Part shown: piece by piece, positions 6,618 to 8,984 of the stretch
Layout: each line of letters opens with the position of its first letter
How positions within the stretch are numbered: the stretch's first letter is position 1
DNA from: an uncultured Eubacteriales bacterium
GTDB lineage: Bacteria; Bacillota; Clostridia; Oscillospirales; Acutalibacteraceae
Direction: 5' to 3'
DNA: 8,984 bases
Assembly (NCBI GenBank): GCA_900321665.1
Contig: ONWY01000035.1
Coordinates: forward strand, 1-8,984
Notes under the pieces: generated by a model
Database searches by the model: none
What the model saw: only the letters and a program-made list of their open reading frames with translations
What the model was told of the DNA's origin: nothing
Program-made: the position numbers and the translations under genes

Positions 6618-6800
6618 ATCCGTGGGACGGATTTTCGATATACGCTTTGCGTTCGATAGGCTCGCGTTGCTCGCTCGATATGTCACAGTGTGACAAGCGG
6701 ATTTTCCCGATATCTTGTTTGTGGAGCAAACATATCGAATGCGCCGAAGGCGCATATATTGAATTGACCGGATGGTCAATATATCGAATCGTGCCAGCGA
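6617..6800. repeat. Hairpin array A: nested inverted spacers with side hairpins, upstream of the S23 gene
   Basis: Short stem-loops tile this stretch with almost no unpaired bases. The hairpins are AATCCGT-ggg-ACGGATT (6617-6633), ACGC-ttt-GCGT (6642-6652), TGTCAC-agt-GTGACA (6681-6695), TGTTTG-tggag-CAAACA (6716-6732; middle bases unclear), TGCGCC-gaa-GGCGCA (6740-6754), TTGACC-ggat-GGTCAA (6764-6779) and TCGT-gcca-GCGA (6789-6800). The spacers pair with one another: TTCGATATA (6634-6642) with TATATCGAA (6780-6788), TTCGATA (6652-6658) with TATTGAA (6757-6763, one G-T), and TCGATA (6675-6680) with TATCGA (6733-6738). The whole could fold as a ladder of four-way junctions. The unit at 6659-6674 is irregular (GCTCGC direct repeat). 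Confidence 0.85.
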
Positions 6801-6827
6801 TACATCGACATAATAAGGAGCATCATT

Positions 6828-7190
6828 ATGACAGACAATAAAAACGAACTTCGCGAAATGACCATAGCTTTTGCACTCTCGGTTTCTGATATTTGTGACA
6901 GTATTAATGGATGCCGGTCATATGTGGATCAGATTGTTCGTTCTTCATCTTCAATAGGAGCAAATTTGTTTGAAGGAAAGTATGCGCAAAGTCGCGCGGA
7001 CTTCATTCATAAACTTGAGATTGCCCTTAAGGAATGTTCGGAAACCGAGTATTGGCTTGAAATATTACATCGTAAAGGAAAAATAACGGATGAACAGTAC
7101 AAATTTTTAAACAATACCAGGGGTACGATACAGCGCAAGCTAATCGCCTCTATCACTACCGCCAAGAAAAATTCCAATAAGTCACATTGA
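6828..7190 (+). CDS. Four-helix-bundle protein of the S23/Avd-like family
   Basis: This 120-residue protein shows the S23 family signature: DQIVRSSSSIGANLFEGKYA (34-53), then SRADFIHKLEIALKECSETEYWLEIL (55-80), followed by two more predicted helices. The family was first noted as an ORF in intervening sequences of 23S rRNA genes (Leptospira, Coxiella); the accessory protein Avd of diversity-generating retroelements has the same fold. These proteins form basic oligomeric bundles and at least Avd works with nucleic acid; most stand-alone members have no known role. AAGGAG (6815-6820) is 7 bases from the ATG. The gene sits between two hairpin arrays and its codons are more AT-rich than those of the operon before it, suggesting that gene and arrays arrived together. 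No reverse transcriptase, template repeat or 23S rDNA is in the window. Confidence 0.92.
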   Translation: MTDNKNELREMTIAFALSVSDICDSINGCRSYVDQIVRSSSSIGANLFEGKYAQSRADFIHKLEIALKECSETEYWLEILHRKGKITDEQYKFLNNTRGTIQRKLIASITTAKKNSNKSH

Positions 7191-7201
7191 TTTTGGAGGC
7201 A

Positions 7202-7231
7202 TGTGGAAACAGTAGTCTTACTCTCTCCACA
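7202..7231. repeat. Two-part hairpin directly after the S23 gene
   Basis: TGTGGA (7202-7207) pairs with TCCACA (7226-7231). Inside, AGTA (7211-7214) pairs with TACT (7219-7222) around GTCT, leaving a small internal loop. No T-run follows, so it is not a standard terminator. It leads directly into array B. ATGTGG (7201-7206) can alternatively pair with CCACAT at 7334-7339. Confidence 0.6.
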
Positions 7232-7404
7232 ATGAATTGCGCCTTGCGGCGCGTGAATTGCCTGATGGCATGAATTGACCTTCGGTCATGAATTGCGCCT
7301 TGCGGCGCATATGGTGCAATTCAAATCACGGAGCCACATTTTGCAGTGCAAAATGGGCAAGAAATCATGGCGAAGCCAAATCATGACACGAAGTGTCAAA
7401 TCAT
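7232..7404. repeat. Hairpin array B: four ATGAATT units, then AAATCAT units
   Basis: Left half: spacers (A/G)TGAATT at 7232-7238, 7253-7259, 7270-7276 and 7288-7294 alternate with GCGCC-ttgc-GGCGC (7239-7252), GCC-tgat-GGC (7260-7269), GACC-ttc-GGTC (7277-7287) and again GCGCC-ttgc-GGCGC (7295-7308). Right half: spacers AAATCA(T/C) at 7323-7329, 7362-7368, 7378-7384 and 7398-7404 alternate with CATTTTGC-agt-GCAAAATG (7337-7355, extended by GCC/GGC), TGGC-gaa-GCCA (7368-7378) and TGACAC-gaa-GTGTCA (7384-7398). ATGAATT and AAATCAT are complementary except for one A-A position. An exact closing pair also exists: TGAATTGC (7233-7240) with GCAATTCA (7316-7323). Confidence 0.85.
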
Positions 7405-7526
7405 TTAAAACGGAGAAAAAATACGGCTGATAATCAGTTGGTTAGACTATCAAAACAATTTGCGTTGGCATTGCCAATAAATACGGGAGCAATGTTTTGA
7501 AATCATAAACAGGGAGGATATACCTG
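7405..7526. other. Gap between array B and the CAT-like gene, with nested inverted repeat
   Basis: TCAAAACA (7450-7457) pairs with TGTTTTGA (7493-7500) and encloses TTGGC-att-GCCAA (7465-7477). CTGA-taa-TCAG lies at 7427-7437. A further AAATCAT, identical to the right-half spacer of array B, is at 7500-7506, so part of this may be array remnant. GGGAGG (7512-7517) is the ribosome binding site of the next gene. I see no convincing promoter or terminator. Confidence 0.5.
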
Positions 7527-8186
7527 ATGTCAAATATGCAGCAGAACAAAAGAGTACAAAAACAGCTGATTGATATTTCTGTTTGGAACCGCCGCGATAA
7601 CTTTGATTTTTTTTGCGATTTTTGTAATCCGAACCTTGGGGTTACGGTGCGTGTAGATGCAACGCATGCATATACTGCTGCCAAACAAAAGGGTGTTTCA
7701 TTCTTTTTGAGTTACTTTTACGCAGTTCTCAGCGCAGCCAATGAAATCGAGGAATTTCGCTATCGCTTTGATAAAGACGGAAATGTTGTCTTGTATGACC
7801 GGATTGACGGTCTTGCACCGATTCGCGTGGAGGAAAAGAATAATTTTGCCGAAATGATTTTTCCGTTTGCAGATGACTTTGAAACCTTTACTCGAACGGC
7901 GCGGAAGGTGATAGCGTGCGCAGCTGTCACCGATCCGTACGAACAGGCTGAGGCAATGACGGATTACAATGTGATGTTAGTCAGTGCGTTGCCAAAATTG
8001 GATTTCACATCATTTAGCAACACGCAGCGTGCGCCTCAAGGTAACGATTATCCCCTTTGTGTCATCGGAAAGATGGGAGAAGATAGAAGAATGCCGGTAT
8101 CCCTTACGATACATCACGGTTTTGCCGACGGTGAGCATATTTCCCGCTTTTTTGAGCTACTGCAGGAAAAACTAAATCAGTTGTAA
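7527..8186 (+). CDS. Chloramphenicol acetyltransferase-like (CatA-type) O-acetyltransferase
   Basis: Classical CAT enzymes transfer acetyl from acetyl-CoA to the 3-hydroxyl of chloramphenicol in a trimer. This 219-residue protein matches their length and carries the catalytic signature HHGFADG (196-202): H197 corresponds to the catalytic histidine and D201 to the structural aspartate. An FTSF segment near residues 160-163 matches the part of CAT holding the transition-state serine, and RMPVSLTIHH precedes the active site as in the family. GGGAGG lies 9 bases before the ATG. Many chromosomal members of this family have never been tested and may act on other hydroxyl substrates, so resistance should not be assumed. 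The gene stands alone after the hairpin cassette and is less GC-rich than the fprA operon. Confidence 0.9.
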   Translation: MSNMQQNKRVQKQLIDISVWNRRDNFDFFCDFCNPNLGVTVRVDATHAYTAAKQKGVSFFLSYFYAVLSAANEIEEFRYRFDKDGNVVLYDRIDGLAPIRVEEKNNFAEMIFPFADDFETFTRTARKVIACAAVTDPYEQAEAMTDYNVMLVSALPKLDFTSFSNTQRAPQGNDYPLCVIGKMGEDRRMPVSLTIHHGFADGEHISRFFELLQEKLNQL

Positions 8187-8191
8187 TCCGA

Positions 8192-8209
8192 ATTCTCGGC
8201 ATGGAGAAT
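8192..8209. repeat. Small hairpin after the CAT-like gene
   Basis: ATTCTC (8192-8197) pairs with GAGAAT (8204-8209) around GGCATG, six bases after the CAT-like stop codon. It is followed by GAAAAAG rather than a T-run, so it is at best a weak plus-strand terminator. The remaining gap to 8302 is A-rich and shows no firm promoter. Confidence 0.4.
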
Positions 8210-8302
8210 GAAAAAGCATAGCAAAATTGCCTCCCGGATGTAAGAATCGGTTTTTATAAAAAAGCATCGTTAAGATAAAGAAAAGAGAAAGAAGGCTGAT
8301 TT

Positions 8303-8984
8303 TTGAAAGAGAAAAAGCAAATGAAAAAAGGGTTAAAAGCTTTTTTGATTGCCCTCGCCGCTTTTGTAGCGGTGGCGCTCATCATCTTTTTAACGGTATT
8401 CATTTTGGCAAAGCAAAAGAAGGTCTTTATTAACAAGTGGTTTGTCGATGAGCAAAACAGCACCATCGGCGTGGATGTTTCCGCTTACCAGGCGGATATT
8501 GATATGAACCGCCTGAAAGAGCAGAATATAGAGTTTATCTACATCAAAGCCACAGAGGGCAGCACCATTCAAGATGAAAGGTTTGCCGCAAATTGGGAAA
8601 ATGCCAAAAATGCTGCTTTGGTAGCGGGAGCCTACCACTTCTTTTCTTATGACAGCCCCGGCAAAACCCAAGCCGAAAACTTTATCAAGACCGTCGGCAC
8701 GAATATAGAGGGCAGACTGCTGCCGGTAGTCGATGTCGAGTACTATGGTGATAAAGAGCAAAATCCGCCCGACAAAGCAGATGTGGTGCGAGAGTTAAAG
8801 GTGTTTTTGGAACTGCTTGAAAAAGAATACGGTGTCAAACCGATGATTTATACCAGGAGCGAAATTTACGATAATTACCTAAAGGGCGAATTTGATGACT
8901 ATAAAAAATGGATTGCCAGCTTCTATACACCGATTAGCTGGAATTATCAGGATGAGTGGTATATTTGGCAGTACCTGAATCACG
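8303..8984 (+). CDS. Membrane-anchored GH25 lysozyme (N-acetylmuramidase), 3' end outside the window
   Basis: GH25 enzymes cleave the beta-1,4 bond between N-acetylmuramic acid and N-acetylglucosamine in peptidoglycan. The reading frame stays open to the window end, giving at least 227 residues. A basic start is followed by one hydrophobic segment (about 13-36), so the enzyme is probably anchored with its domain outside. The domain begins at TIGVDVSAYQ (D58), continues with IKATEGSTIQD (81-91) and GAYHFFSY (109-116), and has the catalytic D-x-E as PVVDVEYYG (D144, E146); KWIASFY and WYIWQYLNH come near the break. The TTG at 8303 is preferred because GAAGG (8291-8295) sits 7 bases upstream; the ATG at 8321 (six residues shorter) has a weaker site. 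Likely roles are wall remodelling, spore or phage-type lysis. Confidence 0.93.
   Translation, partial: MKEKKQMKKGLKAFLIALAAFVAVALIIFLTVFILAKQKKVFINKWFVDEQNSTIGVDVSAYQADIDMNRLKEQNIEFIYIKATEGSTIQDERFAANWENAKNAALVAGAYHFFSYDSPGKTQAENFIKTVGTNIEGRLLPVVDVEYYGDKEQNPPDKADVVRELKVFLELLEKEYGVKPMIYTRSEIYDNYLKGEFDDYKKWIASFYTPISWNYQDEWYIWQYLNH

Noticed and set aside
7195..7215. GGAGG followed by ATG at 7201, a possible tiny leader peptide
   Set aside because: The spacing between GGAGG and ATG is too short and the frame stops after four codons; the bases are better explained as part of the hairpin at 7202-7231.
6617..7404. CRISPR array
   Set aside because: The repeated units are 6-9 bases and the intervening segments are short perfect palindromes, not 20-40-base repeats and unique spacers. 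No cas genes are present.
6617..7404. Diversity-generating retroelement or 23S rRNA intervening sequence
   Set aside because: The S23-type protein suggests it, but there is no reverse transcriptase, no template/variable repeat pair and no rRNA sequence in the window.
8390..8761. Minus-strand open frame of 123 codons
   Set aside because: It lies opposite the GH25 lysozyme, whose catalytic motifs are unmistakable.

Overview
The window looks like chromosomal DNA of an anaerobic Firmicute, most likely a gut-type Clostridia (Oscillospirales-like, inferred). The reasons are an FprA-type flavodiiron protein, several flavodoxin-fold redox proteins, an RlmD-type methyltransferase without a TRAM domain, strong GGAGG-type ribosome binding sites, TTG starts, and intermediate GC with more AT-rich accessory genes. 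No gene allows a species call.

Layout. 1-228: non-coding leader with a terminator-like GC hairpin, a pyrimidine tract and a perfect 14-bp hairpin. 229-831 (+): membrane-anchored YdcF/SanA (DUF218) protein. 880-2223 (-): tandem flavodoxin-fold protein with a CX2CX2CX5C motif and a palindromic repeat read in frame between its two domains. A bidirectional terminator (833-865) separates these two genes. 2443-3030 (+): MntP manganese exporter, facing a small flavodoxin (3098-3568, -) across a second bidirectional terminator. 3800-3827: strong promoter driving a tight operon of fprA (3857-5014), a GNAT acetyltransferase (5014-5448) and rlmD (5451-6617).

6617-7404 is an unusual cassette. An S23/four-helix-bundle gene (6828-7190) lies between two arrays of short perfect hairpins. 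In each array the spacers between hairpins switch to their reverse complement, exactly or nearly, halfway through. Each array could therefore fold into a ladder of stacked four-way junctions. This is the best candidate in the window for an undescribed system. Next come a chloramphenicol-acetyltransferase-like gene (7527-8186, +) and a membrane-anchored GH25 lysozyme cut by the window end (8303-8984, +).

Functionally, the middle of the window is a redox and stress neighbourhood: two flavodoxin-type proteins, a flavodiiron O2/NO reductase and a Mn(II) exporter. The operon adds rRNA modification and an acetyltransferase. The right end is accessory in character (hairpin cassette, CAT-like enzyme, cell-wall hydrolase).
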